NCBI GenBank assembly: GCA_036571765.1 | Contig: BROE01000013.1 | Coordinates: 9,688,857-9,752,856 of the forward strand | DNA length: 64,000 nucleotides | DNA from: Plecoglossus altivelis | Lineage: Eukaryota > Chordata > Actinopteri > Osmeriformes > Plecoglossidae | Direction of reading: 5' to 3' | Shown: positions 17,521-29,500 of the stretch, in pieces | Layout: the number at the start of each line of letters is the position of its first letter | How positions within the stretch are numbered: position 1 is the stretch's first letter | The notes under the pieces: model-generated | What the model was told of the DNA's origin: nothing | Database searches by the model: none | The model's input: the letters and a program-made list of their open reading frames with translations, nothing else | Made by a program: the position numbers and the translations under genes

Positions 17521-19597
17521 CCAGGCCCTGGTCTCTGGTGCTCTTCATACTGGACACTCCGTTGGCACATGTGGGGCCTGTTTCTGTGTAGCTGTTCCTC
17601 TGGTTGGGCTCCTCTTTTGGGGGGGTTTGCCACCTTTGACCCTGTAGTGTTTGGAGCTCATGATGCATTCCTGTGTCTTCTGATATAGAACCTCTTAAAC
17701 AGTTGTTTCCTTGAACAGCCTTGATCTGGCTGTATATCTACAGGGGGGTGGACGGGTTCCTGCTCTTCGGAACTACATGGAGATGTTAAGAGACTAGGGT
17801 CCCTTTTTCTTGTCAGATCAGCAAGAATTGATCCTGACACTGTTTTATGGTGCACAGTATTCAAAAGTTTAATTGAGTGGTAAGGAGGGGGCGGTGCTGG
17901 GATTTAGCAGGGTTTAACAGCAGATCCACAAGGGTGTCAGTTTGGCTCGCGCGCACACACACACCGACACATCAAAAAAGAAAACGGTTTATTTCTGCTC
18001 TTCTGTGCTGTAGATATCTGCTTTGTGTAACCGGTCATTTAGGAGGCTGGAGTACTCTGGAGCTTTCATGTGATCCCCAGTTACGGTTCTATCCAATGCT
18101 CCTATAACCTGTAGGTTTGTAATCCCTGACCAGCTATACCAGATCCGTACAGAGATCTGTCTCAGTGGGTGGAGGGGGACATCCCAGAGTTCTCAGTAAC
18201 CAGGTGACAGCTGGCAACACCAGAATCTGCCAACATTCTCCTCAGTTCCAGGTGGACAGTGTCACCTGAGGACTGACGGCACTGAGAGGAGATGAAGCAT
18301 CTCGCTGTTCGTCTCCACCCGCATCTGCCATGTAGAATGTTTAACTTTTATGAATTGATTTTTACTTGTGTACTTTTTAAAAGCCTTTTTCTTCTAAGTG
18401 CAGTTGAAGTATGTTAACGTCAAGGCAGCGGTGTGTGGCTGAATGTGTCTCTGTCCTGGCTTGTGGAGAGCTGTAGACCAGGATGTATTAGTTGTAGTGG
18501 ACCCCAGACCCTCATGTCCTCTAGTCAGCTCTCCTGGACCATGATCCCAGAGATGCTTCTCCTGTCCTGCTCATGTGTGCTCATCAATGGTGCCATACTA
18601 CCCTGCCTCCCCAGTCTAAACAAGTCTTTTATCTTCTCTACAATGTAAACATGTCCAGAGACAATCAAGTTCTGGAAGCTCATCCCACCAGCCCCCAGGC
18701 TGCCCCCAGGCTGCCCCCTGCGGCCCCCAGATGTGACCTCCAGATGCTCCCTCTCTGTAGAGACTCACTAGAACCAGACTAACAGATCCGATCTAGTCAG
18801 CAGTGTTGTATTGAGTGTATTGACTATGAATGTAAAGTGTTTTCCAGTTTCAAGGGGGGGTGGGGGGGAGAGGGAGTTATATAGTCCATGTGATCCAAAG
18901 GATCTAGTCTTTTTGTATTTTTATCTTCCAAATCTTAAAAGATGAAAAAAAAAAACATGGTTTGGTTTTATTCACCAAAAGTTGTCATTGTTATTGAGAG
19001 GTAAAGATTTGCTGTTCAGTTATTGTACTCCCCCCACCATGCAGGCTTGGTCCGAAGACTTCTTAGCTCCCATACGTGTTTATGGTCCAGTGGCCTGGTT
19101 TAGTAAGCTCATTCAGGTTCTGTTGACACCAGTGGTCATCTAAACCTTGGGCCAGGCCAGACTATCCATCCACAGTGACACCAACAGAACTAGAACCGAC
19201 CCGTGAAAGACCCAAAGCTCAATCTGACCTGGCCCAGCTCTGAGAGGGTCTGGCCCATTTGTGTGTTGTAAAGGGTTGTGTTTTATAAACAGCTTGGTGA
19301 TGCTGACGATGTAGGTGTTAATAGACACCCTGTTCATTTGTGCATTACCAGTTTCTTATTGTACAACGGGGTGTACAATACATGCAGCTTAAAAAATCCT
19401 TAAAATAAGGACTCTTTTTGTATTTTTGATTTCAAAAGGCATGTCATATCTACTTTTTAAATGTATTAATGAAGATTTAACTTTACATCAGCAGGAGTGT
19501 TTTCTTACAAATATCTGTATGTTTAGTTTAGCGCAATGTCACTGACCCGTAGAAATTTAGCATGTAGAGAATACGCTTGCTTTGTGGGAAAGTCCTG

Positions 19598-19603
19598 AAT
19601 AAA
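19598..19603 (+). promoter_or_regulatory. ctdspl2: Polyadenylation signal AATAAA (ctdspl2)
   Basis: AATAAA is followed by a T-rich stretch about 20 bases downstream. It lies about 900 bases before the stereocilin start codon and is the last good signal before that gene. Confidence 0.6.
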
Positions 19604-19625
19604 ATCTTAATCATGGCACTTTTTC

Positions 19626-20527
19626 TGCAGGAAAAAATAGATTTTGTTTCATGTCTCTTCCCCCATCAAATATCTGTGGGCCTACTCAAATCTTTTGTGT
19701 TAAGCATGAATTATTTTAATGGGGCTGTTTAAAGGTGCATTTTGCATGCATTTTCTTTCGAGGATACACATTTTTGTGTTGCTGTTAGTATCCTCTAAGG
19801 TAAGTTATGGATATAGCTTGTGTTACAGGGTATGGCATCTCTCATCGTTCAATGGCGTTAAGGGAACAGCATGGTCTATTGTACATTCCGCACGTTACCA
19901 CTTTTCCACACTATGGTTCACAGTGATCATCTTAAAGCACGCTGTCTGGCAGGTGCATATACTGCTGCTTACACCGCTGTTGTAGAGAGACATGAGCTCC
20001 GGTTACTCTCAATGGTCTGAGAGGACCTAATCAACACGCCGTATTAATATTTCAGCGCCCAAGACGTCGTGTTTGTTTGCAAAATCCGGACGTAGAATTC
20101 CAGTCGTCCTTTCGCACCTTTTTTGCGTCAGTTCTTAATTAGGCTACTTTAGACTGGGTTGGGTTGCGACAGGACAGGGGAGAAGAGCTCGAGACGACAC
20201 CCTTTGGAAGGTGGTGACTCCGCTGTGGGGCAGTGTATTGTGGAAGTGTAGCTATCCAACGTATCAGAGAGACATGAGAATTTGAAGTCTATGGAGCAAA
20301 ACTAGGGTAACTGAATGATTCCGAAGCACCGTTTATTATTTTCCATGCAAAATTTCACTACAATCAAAATTCTGAAGATGTCGCTGAATATAGGTTTTGT
20401 TCCGGCACATATAAAATGGTTTCGTCATCCAACTGGATAGATGAAAACTGGGGTTTCTTGCTTTCGTGGTACTTTCCTTAAACATCATAGTGGAATAAAC
20501 GGAGTCTTTAACCTGCTGCTCGTGACA
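19626..20527 (+). other. ctdspl2-strc intergenic region and strc promoter/5'UTR
   Basis: No exon was recognised. The strc promoter and 5'UTR should lie here, but no clear TATA box could be tied to a start site. Confidence 0.45.
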
Positions 20528-23500
20528 ATGGGGCGGGTAACAAGCATACAAACAATTTGTGTAATAAGCATCTTCATGGGTAAGTATCTCGTTGATCATA
20601 CTTGAAAGTAGACACATTACTGGGGCTGATTTTGGTACACTTTTAAAATTGCAGTACTAATACGTTAATACTTTTAAAATATGAAAATACACACACTTGT
20701 GTTTCTCAGGCGTGATATGTGTTGGTAACGCCAATCAGGTGCGCTCGATGCCCCAAACTGTTGCGCGAAAGGATCCCAGGGACTCCAGCCAGCTTGATAA
20801 GAACATACTTGAGCTGATTGAGCGCCTTCATGCATTATCCGAAAAAACACTTAACACTGGCCCCAGCGTCCGAAGTGGCATCCCCCCAGAGTCTCAGATT
20901 TCCGGACAACAGACGAGTCGGGCCAGCGGTACCACCAGCACATCCTCGGGGGGCATAGACTTTGGTAGCTACTATGGAGTCTTGAGCGGAATATTCGCGG
21001 TATACGGGCCGCTTCTCAAAAACAGGTTTGTAGAGAACCTTCCAAAAAACATAGTATGTATTTTATCCGGGAGGCAGGACTGTGGATTGGAAGCCGAACT
21101 GACCAGAGCAGTATCGCTCGAACTGGGGAAGCCTTTTCTAGAGCACCTGTCATCGTTCACATCTCAGACCTGCTCCAGCGGGAGCGCGGAGCCCGCCAGT
21201 TTCCTCAAGGCTTATCTTAGAATGGGAGACGCCAACAGTACCACCTCCCTTCACGAGATGTTCGTTACAGCTCTGTCACAGCTTCCGCTGTCTGGCAGTC
21301 TGGTCTCTGCCCTGAGTGGCCTTGTGGACACGACGTTCCCTCCCATTGTCACATATTTGTCAGATTTCATGCAAACTTTTATTCAAACTCCCATGGACTA
21401 TATGAAGTTAGGACTGCAGTTAGGAATCAAGATTCCCTCCATGGACAAAAGTGGGCAGTGCCAGCAAGGTAGTACTATTTAGGTCCCAACTATCAATTGA
21501 TCCAACTGATGATGTGTGTTTAGGATTCTGGTTACATGTGTGTTCCTGTCTCTCCACAGGGGACCTCAAACAGCTCATCATGTGGTAAGGAGTGATGTAG
21601 CATCTACTGAACGACTTCTGAGGGAGGCACACAGCATCGCTGCATCAACGTCTTACAAACAGAACGTCATGGTTTCATATTCTTAACCAGAGGAGAAGGA
21701 GACAGGCAGGATAGGTGGCTCTCTAACAGGTGTGTTTTCTCCAGGGGGCTGAACCATAACATCACCTGGTCGTTTGGCAACGCCATCCTGGACATCCTCC
21801 TGGCTCCAGTGCCAGTTCTGTGCTACCCCGGCCCAAACTGCCAGAACCCCACTGACGTCACCTTCAGCCGTTCTGTAGACAACAACATTGCCTCAGACCC
21901 CCTGAGCTGTGACCGCCACACCCTGGCCCACTTCAATGACACCTCCTGCCCTGACATCATAAAAATGGGACAGCAGGGCCTTCAGCCAGGCTCCTCCTCC
22001 CTGCTGACGTTCTGCCAGGCTCTGAGCACGCTCAGTAGTGCTCAGCTGGAGCAGGTGTGGAGCACCTCCTGCCAGATGGTTTTGGGCGTGACCATGCCTC
22101 TGGTGCAGAAAGCGTCCTGTATTTTAGAAGCCCCGTTTACCTCACGACCACCCCTCGCTCCGTCTCGGGTCGCCAGAGCAGCCAACAACCTCAACTCACT
22201 TGCCTGTAACTATGGCAATTGGTCAGGAAGTGGACAGGTGATGATGGTTGATGGGTCAGTGTGTGGTTTGGAATTCATCAGTGACATGGAAATACTATCT
22301 TTAGATGTCTTCTGTCACTCACTCACTCTCTCTCTTCCTCATCCAGGTAGACGCAGGCCTGGTGACCCTATGCAGTGATAACGATCGGGAGGAGTTTGTG
22401 AGCCGCGTGTGTCAGAATGCCTCCACGATGGAGAAGCTTCTGTTAAACCCTCAGAATGGCTGGCTGTGGGGCTACTGCTCCAACACCACCCAAAACTATG
22501 TGGTGTCCCAGTTCTGCAGGTATTATATCACACATCACTTCAACCTCACTGGTTATGAATGGTGGACATATCACCTGTCCTCACATGAAGGGTATTGATT
22601 CTCCCAGTCATTTTAAGCTTCATGGACAACAGTCAAATGAATTAATACTAATACTCAAAAACATCATCTTCCTCCTGACATCCTCCTCCTCCTCCTCAGG
22701 TATGAGGTGTGGATGGTGGAGGGTGTGGTAGACCCATCCCTGGTGGGCTTCTGCTGGGAGCAGGATCGGGTCCGGTTCAAAGTCCTGCTCTGTGAGGACT
22801 TGAACTTCTTCCTGGTTCTGTATTCCAACCCAGCCAACAACTGGCTGCAACCCAACTGTACCATGGCACCACCCCCAGTGGACACCAACACCCTGGTGGC
22901 TGAGGAGTGTAACTATGCCAGGTGGAAGGACATGGAACAGGTTACCATGGACACAGTGTCCCTGTGCGTTCAGTACGACCCTCAGGGCTTCATCTACGTT
23001 GTCTGTAGCAACACCACCTTCCTGGCTGCATTGTTGAATAACCCCGGCATTGACTGGGTGAAGGACTTCTGTGCCCTGAACATGAACGCCCCGCATACAG
23101 AACCGCCACCCTTGTTCAACATCCAGGACTGGTGTAACTACCAGTTGTGGGGTCAGCTGATGATCGACCCCTCCCTGGTGGGCCTGTGTTGGCAACATGA
23201 CCAGCTGAACTTCTCAAAGAATGTGTGCTGCAACATGCCTCTGTTTGAGAAGTTGACCCTTGACCCCCAGAACTCCTGGCTGATGTCTGTATGCTCTGAA
23301 CAGGACAACTCTCTTCTGATTTCTCAGCTGTGCCGCTATGCAGACTGGACCCAGCCTATCATTGTTGACATGACGGACTTAGCGTTCTGCGCCGAGATCG
23401 ACCCGCTCAACTTCACTCGTTGGGTCTGCTCCAACAGAACCGTGTTGCAGAACCTGCTGGCCAACCTGGACAACACTTGGCTGCTGCAGCACTGCACCAA

Positions 23501-26500
23501 CATAACAGGGGGGGCTGGGGGGGCCGAGGGAGGCCCCCTGGGCTTCAGGCCGGCTGTGCAGTGCCAGTATAAGAGCTGGTCCATCTCCATGCCGGACCAG
23601 GCGCTGCTGGCTCTGTGCTGGGACTACGACCAGGCAAACTTTGTGTCCTCCATCTGCCCAGACGCTGGTCTGCTGGCCAAGCTAATCCGAGAGCCCTCTG
23701 CCATCTGGGTGGGCAAGCTGTGTGCCACCTACACTAACTACACCTCCATGAATAGCAGCAGCACCATAGTGGGGGCAGATGCAGGGGCGGGAACAGGGGC
23801 GGGAGCAGAGGGAGGGGGTGGCCAGGCTTGCCTGGTCAGGGATCTTGTGCTGAGATTCAACTGGACCTGCTCTGCTGACTTGACCCCAGCCTGCAGCCCT
23901 GGAGCCGGCCCAACCCTAGCCCTGCAGGTCAGTACGTAGACAAGAACTAAGCTTCACATCAATGTGTATAAACTTTATCTTGTTACTATGCTGATATGAT
24001 TCAATCAAACGTGTGTGTGTGTGTGATCAGATGCTGCTGAGGTGTGGTGTGGAGGCTTTGAGCCCCCGTCTGCACAACGTGCTGCCTCCGAGTGGAAAGT
24101 GGCTGGCGGGACAGGCAGCCACTGTCACCGTGGTCATCCTGGTCGCCATGGAGGAGAACCGGATGACGTCACTGCCTGTGACGGAGAACATACGTCTGAG
24201 CGTGCTAGAGGATGTAGTACTCTACATGGAGAGGGAGAGCAACTTGGAAAACAAGAGGGTCCTGCTGCAGTGTTTTGGGGTAGGAACAGTTCTGAATGAA
24301 AGAGAGGGAGGGAGTTCTCATTGTGGGGCCTCTAAGCCTATCCACAAGTTTGTCCTGTAAGTTCAAGCTCTCTGTGAGCTCCCTGTTATTGTGTGTGGAG
24401 GTGATTCAGTCATATCCATTACACTGCTGCTGTAACCGACCTCCTCACCTTGCCAGCTGCAGGGGTTTTCTTACACTCTCCTGTCATGGCTGAAAATCTC
24501 TTCCTATGTGTGTAATCTCTACTGATAAGACATCTGATTTGATAGCATGTATGAGAAGCTGACACCGTTGTTCCTAGTTGTTGACGATGGTATTGACAAG
24601 GGTGTGTGTGTGTTTGTGTGTGACCTCCACAGAAAGTGCTGACCAGTCTGATGCAGACAGGAAGAGATGTAACCAGCGATGGATTCTTTCATATCAAGGT
24701 CAGCTATACGACATAATACTGACAGAAGATCAGGTTTAGGTGTGTTTTAATCTGGGTCATTAGTTTACTGTTGTGTGTGTATGCATGTGTGTGTCTGTGT
24801 GTGTTTGTGTGTGTGTGTGTGCATGTGTGTGTGTCCACCAGGAGTATTTCAAAATCCCCCTGGCCAGTCTGAGAGAAGTACTGAGAGCTCTGGACATCAG
24901 CACTGTCAGGCAGATCCTTCAGTTCTTCAACAGAAACAGAGATGCACTGAAGGTGAACTAGAACCTGCTTCCTCTCTGCTCTTTGTCTCTTCTCTTCCTA
25001 CTGATCTTTAATTCTGTCGAATACGACTCTTAGCCAGATAGATGCTCAGAGAGATGCTTTGTTGCAGGAAGGTTGCAAATCACGTTTCATGTAATTCTGA
25101 GAAGTTAATAGGAAACACTGTCCACTGTTCTCTTATATAGACAATACATTTGAAGAGAATATGATCATAAAACAAGCACATTTATGATATACATAACACT
25201 ACTTATCCCTCCCTATCCAGCTCTCAGAGGCCCACCTCTCCACCATGGTGTCAGTCTTGTTCCAGACACACCTTTCCAAAGATCCCAGTCTGTTCCCAGA
25301 ACTGACTCCTCTCCTGGGCCTGGCCAGCCTCTCAGACATCCAGGCCTTCCCCGCCCTGCAGGACAACCTCAATGTGTGAGCGCACCATACCAAGTGCACC
25401 CCATATCATGCAAACCAAGCGTACCCCATATCATCTCATATAAAAGTTCAGCTAAATTGAGATGTTTTTCCTCCAAACACAACTCCTGAGGTAATTACAT
25501 TATCACTTTGTCACCATATCTTTCTTTCTCTCCATCTCAGAAAAGCCATCATCAACTACAACTTGGGTCTCCTCCTTCCAGAGCAACGCAGGGCGTTTGG
25601 CCGCTGGTACAGTCAAGCATTGGGCCCTGGCAACATAACGACCGGAGGAGTGACGGTGGTCAGGGATACTGGGAACTTAATCACCTACTTGCCCTTTGTT
25701 CTGTTCCAGCTCCTCTCACCTGCTCAGGTAGCACAAGCATGCTCTGTTTAGCTGGCTGTATGGCTGAAGCAGGCTGGGTAGCAGGACCCAGCCACCTGTT
25801 ACTGGCTGTTTCTTACTCCATGTTCAGTATGTCACTCCTCTTCATCTTCTCTCCTGTCCATGTCCCTCCTCTCTTCCCTCCCCCTCTCCTCCTCCTTGCT
25901 CCACAGCTCCTGGATGGGCTGGATGTTCTCCTGAGAAACCCTCTCACTCTCCTACAGCAGCAGTTTGTAGCTCAGAGTATCTTTGGCACTTTCAAGAATC
26001 TGACAGCTCTGCAAATCTATAGGTCAGACCCCCTCCCTCACACTCTATCAGTTCCAAAAGCTAATTTTTAAATGACGTTCAAGCTTGTTCAAGCTTGTTC
26101 TCTGTTTGTTCTTGTTCTGTGTGTGTGTATGTGTGTGTATGTCTGTTCAGGCTGGGGAACCTATCATGCCTGGCTGAGCCCCAAAACCTTCTGTCGTACC
26201 AAGACTCTGAAGCCTTTTCAGTCATTCAGGACAACATCAAGAGCTGCACCATTCACGGTGTCAGCCTACCAAGCAACATGGTACCTGTGGATGGAGGTTT
26301 TTGTGTCTGCCTGTGCGTGCTTGCAAGTTTGCATTTGTTTTCCCATGTGTCTGTGTTGACCCATTCCATGTCCTTCACCAGATCTCCAGTCTGTTCCTGA
26401 ACACCAGTGATCTGCAATCTCCCGGGTCCCTTTCCTCAGCCCGCCTCTATCAACTCGCCCACTTCCTGCCCTGGCTAGGCATTGACTTCTTGCAGAAACT

Positions 26501-29500
26501 CAACCAATCACAGCTCACCCTTTCTCTTCCTGCCCTGTCTTCTGTGACCTTCTCTCCTGCAGAGGTACTAAGACACTCAGTCATGTGCTTCTGTTGACAT
26601 TGTATGTATGGAATCAGCAAATGGTATTGGATGAGTTACAGATCAGCGAATCATATAGGTAACATTAGGTTGCAGTATTCTGCTGAATTTGTTAATAGGA
26701 AGTGTGTCAGAGTGCTAGGTAACACAGTCTTCTTTGGAGCAGCCAGTCTCAGATGGTTTGGTTCCAGTTGGTCACCAGGCTCAGCAGATGACAGCCAGCA
26801 GGCTGACCTGCAGTCTAGCAGCTGCTCCACTGGTACTCAGACGCCATCAGACTCTGATGAATAAAGAGCCGGGAGGGGAGAGAAGATGGGAGAGTAAGAG
26901 AGTGTTAAGGTAGTGATGAGTTTCTCTTCTCTTTGGCTTGTTTTTAGGCTGCTGTAATTGTGGACAAGTTACCCAGAAACTCTGTAAGTATTTGAACTGC
27001 AGAAAGTGTGTGGTTTATCCTACTTGTATGTTGTGGTTTACTTTTAGCAATGCTTTCTTCCCCTTCCTTACCACATTCACCCTCTCCTTTTCTTTTCTCT
27101 ACTTTCCTTGCCTCTCCCCTGTTGCTCCCCCTCCCCCTCCCCCCTTCAGCTGTCTGCCCCAGGGGGGCTGCAGCAGCTAGGCTCCCTGGTTAGCGGGGTG
27201 AAGGTGGAAACCCTACAGAGCCTGACCTCCAACACACTGCTGTCCTCACTGCCTGCCATGGCCCTGCCCAACCTCCCTCTCAGCCCTTTGCAGGCCAACG
27301 CCGTGGCCAGCAAACTCTGGGTACGACTCACACACATGGGGATTACACGTAAACGCACGCACTTGAGTGTGTCTGAGTATTGTGATGTTCTGTGGATGCA
27401 GGGCTCTGTGAATGTGCTAGTGTGGCTGGACCAGGTGGAGCCCCTCCTCCCCAGCACCCCTCTACTGTGCCTGCTGCCCCAGGCACGCCCCCTGATGACC
27501 AATACTTCCTCTACAAACACACGACCCTGGAACACCCAGCAGGTACACGCACACACACATACACACACACACACGTAAATACACAACAAACTCACTGGCT
27601 TATGTTTCTGTGGACACCAGTAAAAATTGGGATATTAAGGGGATTTTTTTTATTAACCTGACAAATATGTTTGGCAGCATGCCGGTGTTTGTGGGTGTGC
27701 ACATGTTTGTGTGAGTGTGTGCGTCTCCGGCAGTGTGATTATGTACTTGTCCAAGCAGCCAGTCATGAGAAGGCATGTCTGACAGAGTGCTGATGAGCAG
27801 CTGAATAATTAACCTTCAGGGGAAGGTGGGGTGGTTGTGTAACTTGGGACTCTGTTAACAAGACACACTCATCCATCTGACACATTCACAATTAGTCTGG
27901 TCTGATGGAAATAGATCTCAGTGTCATAGTAAATCATAGATGATTAACCCCAACTACAATCAATCAGAGCAACAACAGGCCAATTTGAACAAAGACCATT
28001 TTCCATCCCTTTGACGGTCGCTGTGATGGTTTGTGGTCTTACTCCAGGCCAAGGCTCTGTTCCAGGAAGTGATGAACATCAAATCAAATCTCTCCCCACA
28101 AGCTTTCCTGTAAGTCTCTGCTCTCTTCCCTAATGTGAACTGGGACTGTGTGCTGAACTCATTTGAATAAACTTTCCATAGAAAGCCTCAGGAACTAAAC
28201 TGTCTCTGGGTGTGTGTTTGTGTGCTTGTGTGTGTATGTGTGCTTTTGTGTGTATGTGTGCTTGTGTGTGTTTGTGTGCTTGTTTTTGTATGTGCGTGTG
28301 TGTGTATATGCGCGTGTGTGTGTGTGTGTGTGCAGTGCCCTAGGTACCATTGGTCCAGGTGCAAGCTGCAAGGTCCTGAAGAAGCTCTTCTTCTCTCAAC
28401 CCTCCTCTTCCTCTCTGAGGAGTCTACTGGTCTTCCTCAGAGAGCAGCCTGTCCCTCTACACACCTCCTTGGTAGCACACACACACACATACACATGCCT
28501 GTCTGTCAATGGTATGACCATAGGTCCAAGTGTTACTGACCAGATGTGTCCTCCCTCTACCTGACAGACAAAGTGTGTTATAGAGGAACTGTACAAGCTG
28601 GATGTGTTCTCTAATCTGCTGGGGGAGCTGGGGGCACAGATGGCCCTGGCCATGACGTACGTTTCACATCTTTATGTCACACATTTGATTAGATATAATG
28701 AAAAGGTATTGACAAAGCCATTGGCAATACAGACTAAACGCCATCCTTTCTCTCTCCAACTCTCACTCTCTCTTTCCCTCTTCTCTATCTCCATCTCTCT
28801 CTTTCAGGGTGAGCACCGTAAAGAAGTTCCCTTCAGACATGGTGAACATCCTCAGGAAGATGATCGTTCAGGAACCACGCCACTTCTTATTGCTCCCCAG
28901 GACCAAGCAGGAACTGCTGGTGAACAAGATGGTGCAGACCCTGGTCAGTCCCTTTCACTCTGTTACTCCCCTGTCTCCCTATCCTCTCCTCCTCTCTATC
29001 GCTTCCCTCTCCTTACTTCTTTCCCTCCCTTCCTCTTTCTGACAGCCAGTCATCAGTTTGATTTCCAGGTGCTGAGGCCATCAGGTTACACTGTGTTCAT
29101 GTGTCTAAGATGTTGCCATGACCATCCTCTCTCCAGGAGATGTACACTGGACAGTACACGCAGGCAGAGTTCCAGTCGCTGGGTGTCATGGCAACCAGCG
29201 TGGTCGATGAGATGTTTGTCCAGCTGGATCGCAAGTTTCTGGTGGATAGCGTGGACCTGCTGAGAACCCTCTGCTACAGTAGCAGCAAGAGAGACCTGAT
29301 GGCTGCGATCCTACAAGAGCCAGCCATCTTTGGGTAAAGGACACAAACTCACACACGCACTCATACACAAGACATCCCTCTCTCCTCAGATGAGTAACAT
29401 GCGTCTCTCTGCCCCCTCAGACCGGTCGAGAACTGGACCACAGCAGTTCTGAACCAGGTGGATCGCTTCATCTTCTTCCTGCCTACAGAGAAGCTGAGGC

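Larger units (their letters stand above)
16898..19625 (+). other. ctdspl2: Long 3'UTR of ctdspl2
   Basis: From the stop to the AATAAA at 19598-19603 there is no coding exon. The stretch includes a 21-bp minisatellite (17291-17520) and AT-rich DNA near its end. A single 3'UTR of about 2.7 kb is the simplest reading; unannotated intervening ends are possible. Confidence 0.6.

Noticed and set aside
17221..17688. 155-aa plus-strand and 140-aa minus-strand open frames rich in Pro/Asp or Glu/Gly
   Set aside because: They are translations of the 21-bp minisatellite, which stays open because its unit is a multiple of three; they lie in the ctdspl2 3'UTR.
22620..23198. 192-aa minus-strand open frame
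   Set aside because: It is the antisense shadow of strc exon 6, whose plus-strand frame has clear homology and splice sites.
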